NCBI RefSeq assembly: GCF_018599195.1
Contig: NZ_JAHFVK010000002.1
Span: 558,001 to 622,000 of the forward strand
From: Croceibacterium selenioxidans
GTDB lineage: Bacteria > Pseudomonadota > Alphaproteobacteria > Sphingomonadales > Sphingomonadaceae
Length of the DNA stretch: 64,000 nucleotides
Reading direction: 5' to 3'
Shown here in pieces: positions 52,258 to 61,078 of this stretch (the first letter of the stretch is position 1; every line of letters starts with the position of its first letter). Below the pieces are notes generated by a model, which was not told the origin of the DNA, did not search any database, and saw nothing but the letters and a program-made list of their open reading frames with translations. Position numbers and translations under genes: made by a program.

Positions 52258-54360
52258 ATGGGGATTTTTCAAGTCATGGGGTTTATTGGGTTTTCCGGCC
52301 GGCAGGCGATGCTTGCCGGTGTTGCTTCGGTTGCGCTTTTGTCGGTTCCGGCCACCACATGGGCGCAGGACAAAGCCGGCGATGCGGCTGCCGATGGGCA
52401 GGACGATTCTGCCGACAAGCCATCTGAGACCGACAACACGATCCTGGTCTTCGGGCGCGCCGAACGGCTCATCGGCCAGGCCGGCGCGGCCAGCGAAGGC
52501 GGTGTGGCCGGCGCAGACATCGAAGTCCGTCCGCTCCTCCGTCCGGCCGAGCTGCTGGAGGCGACGCCGGGCCTGATCGCGACCCAGCATTCCGGTGGCG
52601 GCAAGGCCAACCAGTACTTCCTGCGCGGCTTCAACCTCGACCACGGCACCGATTTCGCGGTCTACATCGACGACATGCCGATGAATTTCCGCACCCACGG
52701 CCACGGCCAGGGGTACCTCGACGTCAACGGTCTGATCCCCGAGGCGGTCGAGCGGCTCGACTACCGCAAGGGTCCCTACCGCGCCGACACCGGCGACTTC
52801 GGTTTCGTCGGCTCCAGCTACATCACGACGCGGGACAAGATGGACCCGTTCGCGGTGGTCGAGGTGGGCATGTACGATTACGCCCGGTTCGTCGCGGGCG
52901 GCTCGCTGAAGGTCGGCAGCGGCGACCTGCTGTTCGTCGGCCAGGCCAAGTACAACAACGGTCCGTGGGATCTGCCGGAAGACTATGACGGCTACTCGGG
53001 CCTGCTTAAGTACTCGGCCCCCCTGTTCGACGGCGAATTCCAGGCCTCGCTCAACATCTACAGCGCTACCTGGGCCCCGACCGAGCAGATCCCCGAGCGC
53101 GCGATCGGCACCCTGGTGACCGACGCCTATGGGACGCTCGATCCCACCTTGCGCGGCTCTACCGAGCGGGAAATCCTGACAGTAGGCTACAAGTCGGACA
53201 CCTGGCGCATCACGGGCTACCTCCAGCACTACGACTGGAACCTGCTCTCCAATTTCACCTTCTTCCTCGACGATCCGGTCAACGGCGACCAGCTGCGACA
53301 GTATGACAAGCGCTGGACCTACGGCGGCCGTATCGAGCGGACGGTCGAGGTGAACGATGCCTTGTCGCTCCGCGCCGGTACGGAGCTGCGGGAGGACTCC
53401 CAGCCCCGCGTTGGCCTCGACCGGACCATTGCCGGCGTGAAGAACTTCACCGTCGGCGCGTTCGACGTCAAGGAATCGAGCGCCGCCTTCTATGCCGAGG
53501 CCATCGTCCGCCCTGTCGACCGCCTGATGGTGATTGGCGGCCTACGGGGCGACTGGTACCGTTTCCGTACCACCGCCCTCGAAGGCGACGCCAGCTGGGA
53601 CGGCCTAGTCAAGGACCACGGCGTATTCCCCAAGATCGGCGTCAACTACGAGGTCGCCGACGGTGTCGCGCTCTATGCCAATTGGGGCGAAGGATTCCAT
53701 TCGAACGACTCCCGCGGCGTGACCAGCCCGATCGATCCCGCTCCCGGTGTGGTGCAGGGAACGATGAAGGAAGTCGGGGCGCGCTTCGAACGCGGCGGGC
53801 TGATCCTCACCGGCGTCTATTGGTGGAGTTACATCGACAGCGAGCTGATCTACGTCGGCGACGCGGGCGCGGTCGAACCCAGCGATCCTGGCCGGCGCCA
53901 CGGCTATGAGCTGACCGCATTCTGGAAGCCCAACAGCTGGCTCGCCCTTGACGGCGTCTGGACCGGATCGAAGGCGCGCTACGTCGGCCTTCCGGATGGC
54001 GAGAACTACGTGCCAGGCGCGCTCGAAAGCGCTGGGGAACTGGGCGTTTCCAGCATCTTCCCCGAATGGAATGCCGCCATCCGCTTCCGCTACCTCGGGC
54101 CACACGCGCTGATCGAGGACAACTCGGAACGTGGTGAACCGACCCTCCTGGTCAACTTGCGCGCCGCCTGGACGCCGAGCCGATACAAGGGGTGGGAGAT
54201 CTATGGCGAGGTGCTTAACCTGTTCGACAGCAAGGCCCACGACATCGATTACTTCTACGCCACGCGCCTCCCGGGCGAGCCGGTCGACGGAATCGAAGGG
54301 CGCCAGAGCCGCATCGTCGAGCCGCGGCAGTTGCGCGTAGGATTTAAGAAGACTTTCTGA
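52258..54360 (+). CDS. TonB-dependent outer-membrane receptor
   Basis: This 700-residue protein has a signal peptide (MLAGVASVALLSVPATTWAQ), a plug domain (LLEATPGLIATQHSGGGKAN, QYFLRGFNLDHGTDFAVYID) and a barrel ending VGFKKTF with terminal Phe. A His-rich plug loop (FRTHGHGQGYLD) is notable. The substrate is not known. It is divergent from the ToxR-like regulator and ends at an intrinsic terminator, so it is a single-gene unit. ATG 52276 is an alternative start. Confidence 0.9.
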   Translation: MGIFQVMGFIGFSGRQAMLAGVASVALLSVPATTWAQDKAGDAAADGQDDSADKPSETDNTILVFGRAERLIGQAGAASEGGVAGADIEVRPLLRPAELLEATPGLIATQHSGGGKANQYFLRGFNLDHGTDFAVYIDDMPMNFRTHGHGQGYLDVNGLIPEAVERLDYRKGPYRADTGDFGFVGSSYITTRDKMDPFAVVEVGMYDYARFVAGGSLKVGSGDLLFVGQAKYNNGPWDLPEDYDGYSGLLKYSAPLFDGEFQASLNIYSATWAPTEQIPERAIGTLVTDAYGTLDPTLRGSTEREILTVGYKSDTWRITGYLQHYDWNLLSNFTFFLDDPVNGDQLRQYDKRWTYGGRIERTVEVNDALSLRAGTELREDSQPRVGLDRTIAGVKNFTVGAFDVKESSAAFYAEAIVRPVDRLMVIGGLRGDWYRFRTTALEGDASWDGLVKDHGVFPKIGVNYEVADGVALYANWGEGFHSNDSRGVTSPIDPAPGVVQGTMKEVGARFERGGLILTGVYWWSYIDSELIYVGDAGAVEPSDPGRRHGYELTAFWKPNSWLALDGVWTGSKARYVGLPDGENYVPGALESAGELGVSSIFPEWNAAIRFRYLGPHALIEDNSERGEPTLLVNLRAAWTPSRYKGWEIYGEVLNLFDSKAHDIDYFYATRLPGEPVDGIEGRQSRIVEPRQLRVGFKKTF

Positions 54361-54383
54361 GCCCCCCACCCGGCTCACACTTC

Positions 54384-54418
54384 GGGCCCGCTCACATCCG
54401 TGGGCGGGCCCCTTTTTT
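54384..54418 (+). terminator. Intrinsic terminator after the TonB receptor
   Basis: GGGCCCGCTCAC pairs with GTGGGCGGGCCC (one bulge) and six T residues follow. Confidence 0.9.
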
Positions 54419-54436
54419 GCGCACATGTCCAGGACG

Positions 54437-54475
54437 CTTGACATGCATTGAATTTAGTCTAGCTTCCTTGACATG
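54437..54475. repeat. Direct repeats CTTGACATG before the XRE operon
   Basis: CTTGACATG occurs at 54437 and 54467, exactly 30 bases apart, with a partial third copy CTTGACCA at 54488. Each contains TTGACA, so they may be both promoter and operator. Confidence 0.5.
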
Positions 54476-54495
54476 ATTGCAAGGGAGCTTGACCA

Positions 54496-54672
54496 ATGAA
54501 CTCCTACCGGAACGCACTTTGCTGGGCTGCCGCCATTATCGGCGTCGCGCTGGCGGGAATGTTTGACGTGATCGACCAGGCTTCGACCACGACCCTGCTC
54601 ATCGCACTGCCCGTCGCGGGATGGATGGCCGTCAGCGGGCGCGGTTCGTGTCCGCTGGCCAAGAAGGGCTGA
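54496..54672 (+). CDS. Small two-helix membrane protein
   Basis: This 58-residue protein is short but has a ribosome site (AAGGGAG) and two hydrophobic stretches (LCWAAAIIGVALAGMF and TLLIALPVAGWMAV). It is followed three bases later by the next gene. The function is unknown; the operon links it to an XRE regulator. Confidence 0.65.
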   Translation: MNSYRNALCWAAAIIGVALAGMFDVIDQASTTTLLIALPVAGWMAVSGRGSCPLAKKG

Positions 54673-54675
54673 ACC

Positions 54676-55092
54676 ATGAGCCGGTTTACCCCCGTGAGGC
54701 GGCAATACCTTGTCCGCACCCTAGTCGTGACCGCCATCTACGCGGCGGGGATCTTTGCGGCTTGGTACCTGATCGTCAAAGTCGGGGTCTCCCGCCCCAT
54801 CGCTTTCGGTGTGGCGTTGATTCCGGGACTTGCGATGGTTGGCATGTTCTACAACACACTCTCCATGATCACCGCGACCCAGGACGAGTTCATGCGCATG
54901 CTGGCCGTGCGTCAGCAGCTCATTGCCGCCGGTTTCGCCTTGGCCGTGGCCAGCGTCTGGGGATGCCTGGAGATGTTCGACCTCGTCGAGCATGTCGAGG
55001 CCTTCTACATCGTCGTGCTCTGGGCCATCGGCCTGTTCGTCGGCCAGTTCTCCAACCGGATCACCCACGGCGTCTGGGGCGAGTGCCCGTGA
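54676..55092 (+). CDS. Membrane protein of unknown function
   Basis: This 138-residue protein has about four membrane helices (TLVVTAIYAAGIFAAWYLIV, IAFGVALIPGLAMVGMFY, LIAAGFALAVASVWG, FYIVVLWAIGLFVGQF) and a conserved-looking loop ATQDEFMRMLAVRQQ between helices two and three. Small membrane proteins with this loop are often paired with a short XRE regulator. Its stop overlaps the regulator start. Confidence 0.72.
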   Translation: MSRFTPVRRQYLVRTLVVTAIYAAGIFAAWYLIVKVGVSRPIAFGVALIPGLAMVGMFYNTLSMITATQDEFMRMLAVRQQLIAAGFALAVASVWGCLEMFDLVEHVEAFYIVVLWAIGLFVGQFSNRITHGVWGECP

Positions 55093-55280
55093 AGAATCGC
55101 CTGCGCGTTCTCAGGGCCGAACGGGAGTGGAGCCAGCAGCAACTGGCAGACCGGCTAGAGGTCTCGCGTCAGAGCGTCAACGCGATCGAGACCGGCAAGT
55201 ACGACCCGTCGCTGCCGCTCGCCTTTCGCATTGCGGACGTTTTTGGTCTCACGATCGAGCAAATCTTCCTGCGCGATTGA
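55089..55280 (+). CDS. Short XRE-family helix-turn-helix regulator
   Basis: This 63-residue protein is one HTH domain (LRAEREWSQQQLADRLEVSR, QSVNAIETGKYDPSLPLAF) of the YgzD type. It starts at GTG overlapping the upstream stop. It probably controls its own operon through the direct repeats at 54437. Confidence 0.85.
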   Translation: MKNRLRVLRAEREWSQQQLADRLEVSRQSVNAIETGKYDPSLPLAFRIADVFGLTIEQIFLRD

Positions 55281-55616
55281 GTCTGCCCATACGATCGGGG
55301 GCGCAAATTCCGCCAATGTCCGCAACTCGGCCCAAGACGGCCCCGGCCCGGCGCCCCCGCCCCCGTGCCGCCGCGAATCTGTCATTGATTAGTTCCGGAA
55401 CCCCCAAAGCCGGCTCCGGTTAATCGGAGTGAAAGCTTCCGCGTGTGCGGTGCAACATGACCAAGCGCCTGGAATTTGGGGATCAAAACCGACACCGCGA
55501 CATAAAATAGCAACCCGCTTGTCAAAACAGGCAAGATATGTTGCACTGCACAACATACCGAATCCGTCAAGAATGGAGGGCGCTTGGCGGAAGAACGTAG
55601 TTTCTAGGGAACGCCA
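55281..55616. other. Intergenic region before the GT4 operon
   Basis: These 336 bases hold no gene I can support. They are GC-rich to about 55420 and then AT-richer, with a TAAAAT word at 55503, an inverted repeat CTTGTC/GGCAAG at 55519-55536 and the dyad at 55536. The GT4 promoter is probably in the second half. Confidence 0.5.
55536..55557. promoter_or_regulatory. TATGTTG/CAACATA inverted repeat with TGCACTGCA core
   Basis: TATGTTG-CACTGCA-CAACATA has 7-base arms and lies 60 bases before the GT4 start. A related GTGCAACATG is at 55450. The TGC-rich core resembles the TGC-n-GCA type sites bound by PhaR/AniA of alphaproteobacteria; this is only a resemblance. Confidence 0.45.
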
Positions 55617-57965
55617 ATGATTGTCGATGAAACCAATATCCGTCCTGCTCTAAATTCGAGGATTGTTGACGTCAGTTCGTTCTTCACTCGACTCAAGGAC
55701 AGTCCGCTGCATCAGACGCGCGTTGCCATGGTGGGGACTTTTGTCCCGCGAAAATGCGGCATCGCCACGTTCGGCAACGATATCTTCGAGAAGCTCGGCC
55801 AGTTTCACCCGGGTATCCAGGTAGACGTCTATGCGCTCGACGATCCGCAAAATCCGCTCGAGTATCAGGACATCGCCGGCACCATCGCCTGCGACGACCC
55901 TCAGTCCTACCTGACCGCAGCGCGCCGCATCAACGAAAGCGGCGTGGGCGCGGTGTGGCTGCAACATGAGTACGGTATCTTCGGCGGACCGGATGGCGAA
56001 ATGGTATGCGATTTCGTCGACCGCATTGCCGCTCCGCTGATCCTGACGCCGCACACTGTGCTGACAGAGCCGAGCGAGCGGCAGCGCGCCATCCTGGAAC
56101 ACTTGGTCGCCCGGGCCAGCCGGATCATGGTGATGAGCCGCCATTCATGCGAGCTGCTGGTCAAGCACTATGGCGCCCCGCGGGAAATTCTCCAGATCAT
56201 CCCGCATGGCGCCCCGGACCGGCCTTTCGGCCGCAGCGAGACCTTCAAGGAGCGCATGGGCCTCTCGGGCAAGAATGTCCTTATGACGTTCGGCCTGCTG
56301 AGCCCTGGCAAGGGCCTGGAACGCGTGATCGAGGCGATGCCCGAGATTGTCGCCCGTCATCCTGACACCGTGTACCGCATCGTCGGCGCGACCCATCCCA
56401 ACCTCGTTGCCAAGGAGGGTGAGGCCTATCGCGAGCGGCTCCAGGCGCTGGCGGCCGAAGTCGGCGTGGCGGACCAGGTCTTGTGGGACAACCGCTTCGT
56501 CGAGACCGACGGCCTGCTTGATCAGCTCGAGGCCTGCGACATCTACGTCACCCCCTACTTCAATCTCCAGCAGTCGACCTCGGGCACGCTCAGCTACGCG
56601 GTCGCGCTGGGTAAGGCGGTGGTATCGACACCCTACCTTCACGCCCGCGAGTTGCTGGCCGGCGACGCAGGGCGATTGATCGAGCCAGATTCCGCCCCCG
56701 CCATCGCCGCAGCCGTCAACGCGTTGCTCGACGACCGCGAGGAACTGCTCGCCCTGCAACGCCGGGCCTATGCCAAGGGCCGCCAGACGATCTGGCCGCG
56801 CTTCGCCGATGGCGCCGCCGCGCTGATTGAAACCGCCATCGCTCCGGACGGGCGCCCGGCACCGATCACCGCCACGCCCGGCCTGAGCGGGGTCTTCGCC
56901 ATGAGCGACAGGACCGGCATCCTGCAGCACGGCATCGGCGTGGTGCCCGACCGGCGTCATGGCTATTGCGTGGACGATAACGCCCGCGCGCTCATGCTGA
57001 TGAATGTTGCCGCGGGCCTGCCCGATCAGGAGCGAGCGCGTTGGAGCCTCACGTACGCCTCGTTCGTTCAGCACGCCTGGAACGAGGACCTCAAGGCCTT
57101 CCGCAATTTCATGAGCTTCGAGCGGACCTGGTGCGAGGACTGCGGTTCCGAAGACTCGAACGGCCGCACCCTCTGGGCGCTCGGCCACACGGTCGAGAAT
57201 GCGCCGGACGAGGACTTGCGCGACTGGGCCTTGCGCTGGTTCGAAACCGCTTTGCCCCATTGCGCCTCGTTCGGTTCACCCCGGACCATCGCCTTCATCA
57301 TGCTCGGCGCCGCGGCAGTGCTGCGCACGCTCCCGCGTCATCGAGCCTCCGCCGATATGCTCAATCAAGGCGGCGAAGTGCTGAGCCGCCTGCTGGAAAA
57401 GGAGCGGCGCCCCGACTGGGCGTGGTTCGAAGCCGTACTCGGCTACGACAATCCGCGCCTGTCGCAGGCGCTGATTGAGGCTGGTCTGGTTCTGAACCGT
57501 CTCGACTTCGCCGAGGCGGGGCTGGAAACGCTGGAATGGATCGCGGAGCAGCAGGTCGCCGCGAGCGGGCATTTCCGTCCGATCGGTTCGGAGAGTTTCG
57601 GCAAACCCCATTCGTACTTGCCGTTCGACCAGCAACCGCTGGAAGCCCAGGCCGCAATCGAAGCCGCGCGTGCCGCGTATGGAGCCACAGGCGACAAGCG
57701 CTGGGTCGATCATGCAACGGCCGCCTGGAAGTGGTTTTTCGGCGCCAACGATCGCGGAGTTATCCTTGGGGACCTGACGACCGGTCGTAGCCGAGACGGT
57801 ATTAATCCGCGTGGAGCGAACGAAAACTGTGGTGCAGAATCGATTCTCGCCTTTCAACTCGCGCATTATTCCATGCTAGCGCTTTCGCAGGCGCAGCGAC
57901 GCGAATCGGTGGGAGATAACATTGGGTCTAGAGGGCGCTCAGAACAGTCCGTTGCAAATCCTTGA
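55617..57965 (+). CDS. GT4 glycosyltransferase fused to a helical toroid-like domain
   Basis: This 782-residue protein has an N-terminal GT-B glycosyltransferase of family GT4 (about residues 35-410): VGTFVPRKCGIATFGNDI, IIPHGAPDRPFG, FGLLSPGKGLERVIEAM and the sugar-nucleotide Glu region QQSTSGTLSYAVALGK. Residues about 430-770 form an all-helical domain (HGYCVDDNARALMLM, SYLPFDQQPLEAQA) like alpha/alpha-toroid glycan-acting folds. It has no signal peptide. It heads an operon with GH130 and ManA genes, which suggests a mannose-containing product. Confidence 0.82.
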   Translation: MIVDETNIRPALNSRIVDVSSFFTRLKDSPLHQTRVAMVGTFVPRKCGIATFGNDIFEKLGQFHPGIQVDVYALDDPQNPLEYQDIAGTIACDDPQSYLTAARRINESGVGAVWLQHEYGIFGGPDGEMVCDFVDRIAAPLILTPHTVLTEPSERQRAILEHLVARASRIMVMSRHSCELLVKHYGAPREILQIIPHGAPDRPFGRSETFKERMGLSGKNVLMTFGLLSPGKGLERVIEAMPEIVARHPDTVYRIVGATHPNLVAKEGEAYRERLQALAAEVGVADQVLWDNRFVETDGLLDQLEACDIYVTPYFNLQQSTSGTLSYAVALGKAVVSTPYLHARELLAGDAGRLIEPDSAPAIAAAVNALLDDREELLALQRRAYAKGRQTIWPRFADGAAALIETAIAPDGRPAPITATPGLSGVFAMSDRTGILQHGIGVVPDRRHGYCVDDNARALMLMNVAAGLPDQERARWSLTYASFVQHAWNEDLKAFRNFMSFERTWCEDCGSEDSNGRTLWALGHTVENAPDEDLRDWALRWFETALPHCASFGSPRTIAFIMLGAAAVLRTLPRHRASADMLNQGGEVLSRLLEKERRPDWAWFEAVLGYDNPRLSQALIEAGLVLNRLDFAEAGLETLEWIAEQQVAASGHFRPIGSESFGKPHSYLPFDQQPLEAQAAIEAARAAYGATGDKRWVDHATAAWKWFFGANDRGVILGDLTTGRSRDGINPRGANENCGAESILAFQLAHYSMLALSQAQRRESVGDNIGSRGRSEQSVANP

Positions 57966-59229
57966 CGAGCGGCTTCACGCGGATCCTTCACGTGTCGTTC
58001 TTCGGCCTTTCCATCTCGGGTGGCAGGCAAGTAACGCGCCCGGCGGCCGCGCGCTCAAGCTGCTGCACGACGTTGCCGCGCTGAGCGAGGAACAGGTTGC
58101 CACCGAGTACGACCGCGTCCGCGGCGACTTCGTTGCGCGGCATTGGCAGACAGAAAAGATGTTCGACGACCGCTTCGAGGAAGTCGAGCTGACGGCAGAT
58201 ATCGACTGCAGCGGCTTCTCGCGCACTCGCAAGCGTCTGATCGGCGCCTTCTTCTGCCACGAATACACTTACGCAGCGGCCGCGCTGATGAACCCGTCGA
58301 TCGTGCCCCATCCCGATCAGAGCGGGATCAGCGGCGGCTCCTGCCGGTTCGTAATGTCGTTGAGAGCGGTCGGCGAGGGCCACATCAGCTCGGTCGCCTT
58401 CCGCGAGGGCATTGCCAATCCCGACGGCAGCTTCAGCCTTTGGCCGCAGGGCTCGCTGGCAACCTCGGTGGATCTCGACGATGCCAGCTTGCATGACAGC
58501 GATGCGGGCGTGATCGTTCACCGTCATCCGGATTCCAGCTTGTCCAACACGGTGATCTTCCCGATCACCGAGCAACAGCGCGGCGGCCTCGAAGACTTGC
58601 GCCTGGTTCGCTTCGACCACGGTAACGGCGACTACGAGTGGATAGGCACCTACACCGCCTACTCGGGCCAATCGATCCGTTCGGAACTGATGCGGACCGT
58701 CGACTTCAAGCGCTTCCTGCTCGAACCGATTGTCGGCAAGGCCGGGCGCAACAAGGGCATGGCGCTGTTTCCCAAGAAGATCGGCGGCAAGTACATGATG
58801 GTCGGGCGGCAGGACGGAAAGAACCTGTTCCTGCTCAAGTCCGACCGGCTCGATCGGTGGAACTCAGACGGCACGTTGCTGATGGAGCCCAAGTATCCGT
58901 GGGAGTTCATCCAGATCGGCAACTGCGGCAGCCCTATCCTGACCGATGCCGGCTGGCTGCTGTTCACGCATGGCGTGGGAGCGATGCGCAAGTACTCGCT
59001 GGGGTGTGCGCTGCTCGACCGCGACAATCCGGCCAAGGTGATCGGCCGCACGGCCGAACCGGTCCTGACCGCCGTCGATGCGGATCGTTCGGGTTACGTG
59101 CCCAACGTGGTCTACACTTGCGGGGCTCTGAGGGTCGGCGAGCGGCTGCTGGTGCCTTACGGTATCTCCGATAGCGCAGTGGGTTTCGCCACGGTCGAAA
59201 TCCAGGCGCTGCTGGACCTGATGGTCTAG
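57922..59229 (+). CDS. GH130 beta-mannoside phosphorylase/hydrolase family
   Basis: This 435-residue protein is a five-bladed propeller of family GH130. The acid/base Asp region is GGLEDLRLVRFD, and WIGTYTAYSG and YTCGALRVGERLLVPYG also fit. Known GH130 enzymes break beta-mannosides with phosphate or water. The start is TTG 57922 with GGGAGA upstream, overlapping the GT4 gene by 44 bases; this start is tentative. Working direction, synthesis or breakdown, is unknown. Confidence 0.8.
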   Translation: MGLEGAQNSPLQILDERLHADPSRVVLRPFHLGWQASNAPGGRALKLLHDVAALSEEQVATEYDRVRGDFVARHWQTEKMFDDRFEEVELTADIDCSGFSRTRKRLIGAFFCHEYTYAAAALMNPSIVPHPDQSGISGGSCRFVMSLRAVGEGHISSVAFREGIANPDGSFSLWPQGSLATSVDLDDASLHDSDAGVIVHRHPDSSLSNTVIFPITEQQRGGLEDLRLVRFDHGNGDYEWIGTYTAYSGQSIRSELMRTVDFKRFLLEPIVGKAGRNKGMALFPKKIGGKYMMVGRQDGKNLFLLKSDRLDRWNSDGTLLMEPKYPWEFIQIGNCGSPILTDAGWLLFTHGVGAMRKYSLGCALLDRDNPAKVIGRTAEPVLTAVDADRSGYVPNVVYTCGALRVGERLLVPYGISDSAVGFATVEIQALLDLMV

Positions 59230-59246
59230 CCAGGAGTTAGGCGGTC

Positions 59247-60059
59247 ATGCTTCTTGAAACCAAGACCGTCGAGAAACCCTGGGGGAAGGACTTGCTCCCC
59301 CCGCCGTTCGAAACGCCCGCCGGCCAGCGTATCGGCGAGATCTGGTTCCAGCCACCGGACGAGCTGCCCGAGTTGCTGGTCAAGTACATCTTCACCAGCG
59401 AAAAACTCTCGGTCCAGGTTCACCCATCGGATACGCAGACCGAGGCGGCCGGGCTTGGCAAGCAGGGGAAGGAAGAATGCTGGCTGGTGATCGACGCCGA
59501 TCCCGGCGCGGTTCTTGGCATGGGGTTCGCAGACGAGGTCGACCGCGAGACCCTGCGCCAGTCCGCGCTCGATGGCAGCATCGAAGACCTGTTGGTCTGG
59601 CACCCGGTGAAGGCGGGCGATTTCTTCTACATCCCTGCCAACACGGTCCACGCCATCGGCGGCGGGGTCAGTATCATCGAGATCCAGCAGAACTCCGACA
59701 TCACCTATCGCCTCTACGATTACGGCCGTCCGCGCGAATTGCATCTCGATGAGGCGATAGGAGTGGCGCAGGGACGCCCCTATGACGAACGGTGCTCGAT
59801 GCACGTTCCCGATCGCGGCGACATCACATTGGTCGAAGGGCCGTGGTTCCGCCTCGACCGGATCGACGGTGGAGCCCCGCCCGCCATCGCAGCGAAGTAT
59901 CACGGGCCCCTTCTGGTCATTCCGCGCCAGGGTTCGGCGGTCGTTTCCGGCGAGGTGGTGGCTCCGGGTGAGTGTGCATTCGCTGCGTCGCTGGCGTCCG
60001 TCACATTTGCGGAGGCTGGAACCTGCCTCATCACCCAGCCGATTGCGGGGGCCCGCTAA
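59247..60059 (+). CDS. manA: Mannose-6-phosphate isomerase, class I
   Basis: This 270-residue cupin enzyme interconverts fructose-6-phosphate and mannose-6-phosphate. Zinc ligands are in SVQVHPSD, KEECWLV and ANTVHAIGGG. It is the third gene of the GT4-GH130 operon (17-base gap) and would feed GDP-mannose synthesis. It is shorter than the enteric form, as in many bacteria. Confidence 0.88.
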   Translation: MLLETKTVEKPWGKDLLPPPFETPAGQRIGEIWFQPPDELPELLVKYIFTSEKLSVQVHPSDTQTEAAGLGKQGKEECWLVIDADPGAVLGMGFADEVDRETLRQSALDGSIEDLLVWHPVKAGDFFYIPANTVHAIGGGVSIIEIQQNSDITYRLYDYGRPRELHLDEAIGVAQGRPYDERCSMHVPDRGDITLVEGPWFRLDRIDGGAPPAIAAKYHGPLLVIPRQGSAVVSGEVVAPGECAFAASLASVTFAEAGTCLITQPIAGAR

Positions 60060-60117
60060 TCGCCCTCGTAGCGCCGCGTACTCGCGTCGCGGGGCTAACC
60101 GACTTGGATGAGGACCG

Positions 60118-60903
60118 TTAGCGCCCCTGCCACACAGCCGGGCGTTTTTCGACGAAGGCGGCCATGCCTTCAGCCTTGTCTTCGGTCGCCGCGAGTACGT
60201 GGAACAGGCGCCGCTCGAGCCGGATACCCTCGCCAAGTGGCAACTCCTGCGCGGCGTTGACGAGTTCCTTGGCGGCGAGAACCGCGAGCGGCGGCATGGC
60301 CGCGATCGCCTCGGCGGTCTTGAGCGCGCAGTCGAGAAGCTCCGCGGAAGGCACGACCTTTGCCACCAGGCCCGAACGTTCGGCCTCCGCAGCGTCCATC
60401 ATCCGGCCTGTGAGGATCATCTCCATCGCCTTGGCCTTGCCGATCGCGCGGGTCAGGCGCTGGCTGCCACCCATTCCGGGAACAACGCCCAGCTTGATCT
60501 CGGGTTGGCCGAACCGGGCAGTGTCAGCGGCGATGATGAAGTCGGCCATCATCGCAAGTTCGCACCCCCCGCCAAGCGCGAACCCATTCACCGCCGCGAT
60601 CCACGGCTTGCGCACCGCGCCCACGAGATGGCTTTGCCAGCGCACGAACATGTCGTCGGCATAGAACTCGGCCGCGGGCTTCTCGGCCATCTCCTTGATA
60701 TCGGCGCCGGCAGCGAAGGCTTTCTCGCCCGATCCGGTCACCACGGCGCAGCGCTGGCTCTCGTCAGCCTCGAAGGCGGCAAAGGCGGCGATGAGATCCT
60801 CCAGCACAGAACTCGACAGTGCGTTGAGCGCTTGTGGCCGGTTGAGCGTGACCAGCGTCACCGCTCCGCGGGTGTCGACGAGGATATTTGAGTATTGGGT
60901 CAT
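60118..60903 (-). CDS. Enoyl-CoA hydratase (crotonase family)
   Basis: This 261-residue protein adds water to trans-2-enoyl-CoA in fatty-acid oxidation. Both catalytic Glu residues are seen, in [11 protein letters not shown] and [16 protein letters not shown]. The oxyanion-hole segment is [15 protein letters not shown] 60903 gives the normal N-terminus. It stands alone and diverges from the CHAT gene. Confidence 0.92.
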   Translation of the reverse strand: MTQYSNILVDTRGAVTLVTLNRPQALNALSSSVLEDLIAAFAAFEADESQRCAVVTGSGEKAFAAGADIKEMAEKPAAEFYADDMFVRWQSHLVGAVRKPWIAAVNGFALGGGCELAMMADFIIAADTARFGQPEIKLGVVPGMGGSQRLTRAIGKAKAMEMILTGRMMDAAEAERSGLVAKVVPSAELLDCALKTAEAIAAMPPLAVLAAKELVNAAQELPLGEGIRLERRLFHVLAATEDKAEGMAAFVEKRPAVWQGR

Positions 60904-61078
60904 ACTATTCCGATGGCGAGCATGGTGTCTGCCGGTTGGCGACTCACAAGAGTATGAACGGCCCATCCGACGCTGGAAAGGCGGTAACGGGACGAGCGCC
61001 CGCGCTTGCCTCCCCGTGCGGGTTGGCGCAAAGCGCTTGGAAAATCTGGAAGTCGCGTTCCGACAGAGGGGTCAGGGA

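Noticed and set aside
57878-57892. GCTAGCGCTTTCG as a fourth LacI-type operator
   Set aside because: Only the core half matches, the flanking AAC/GTT symmetry is missing and it lies inside the GT4 coding region far from a start.
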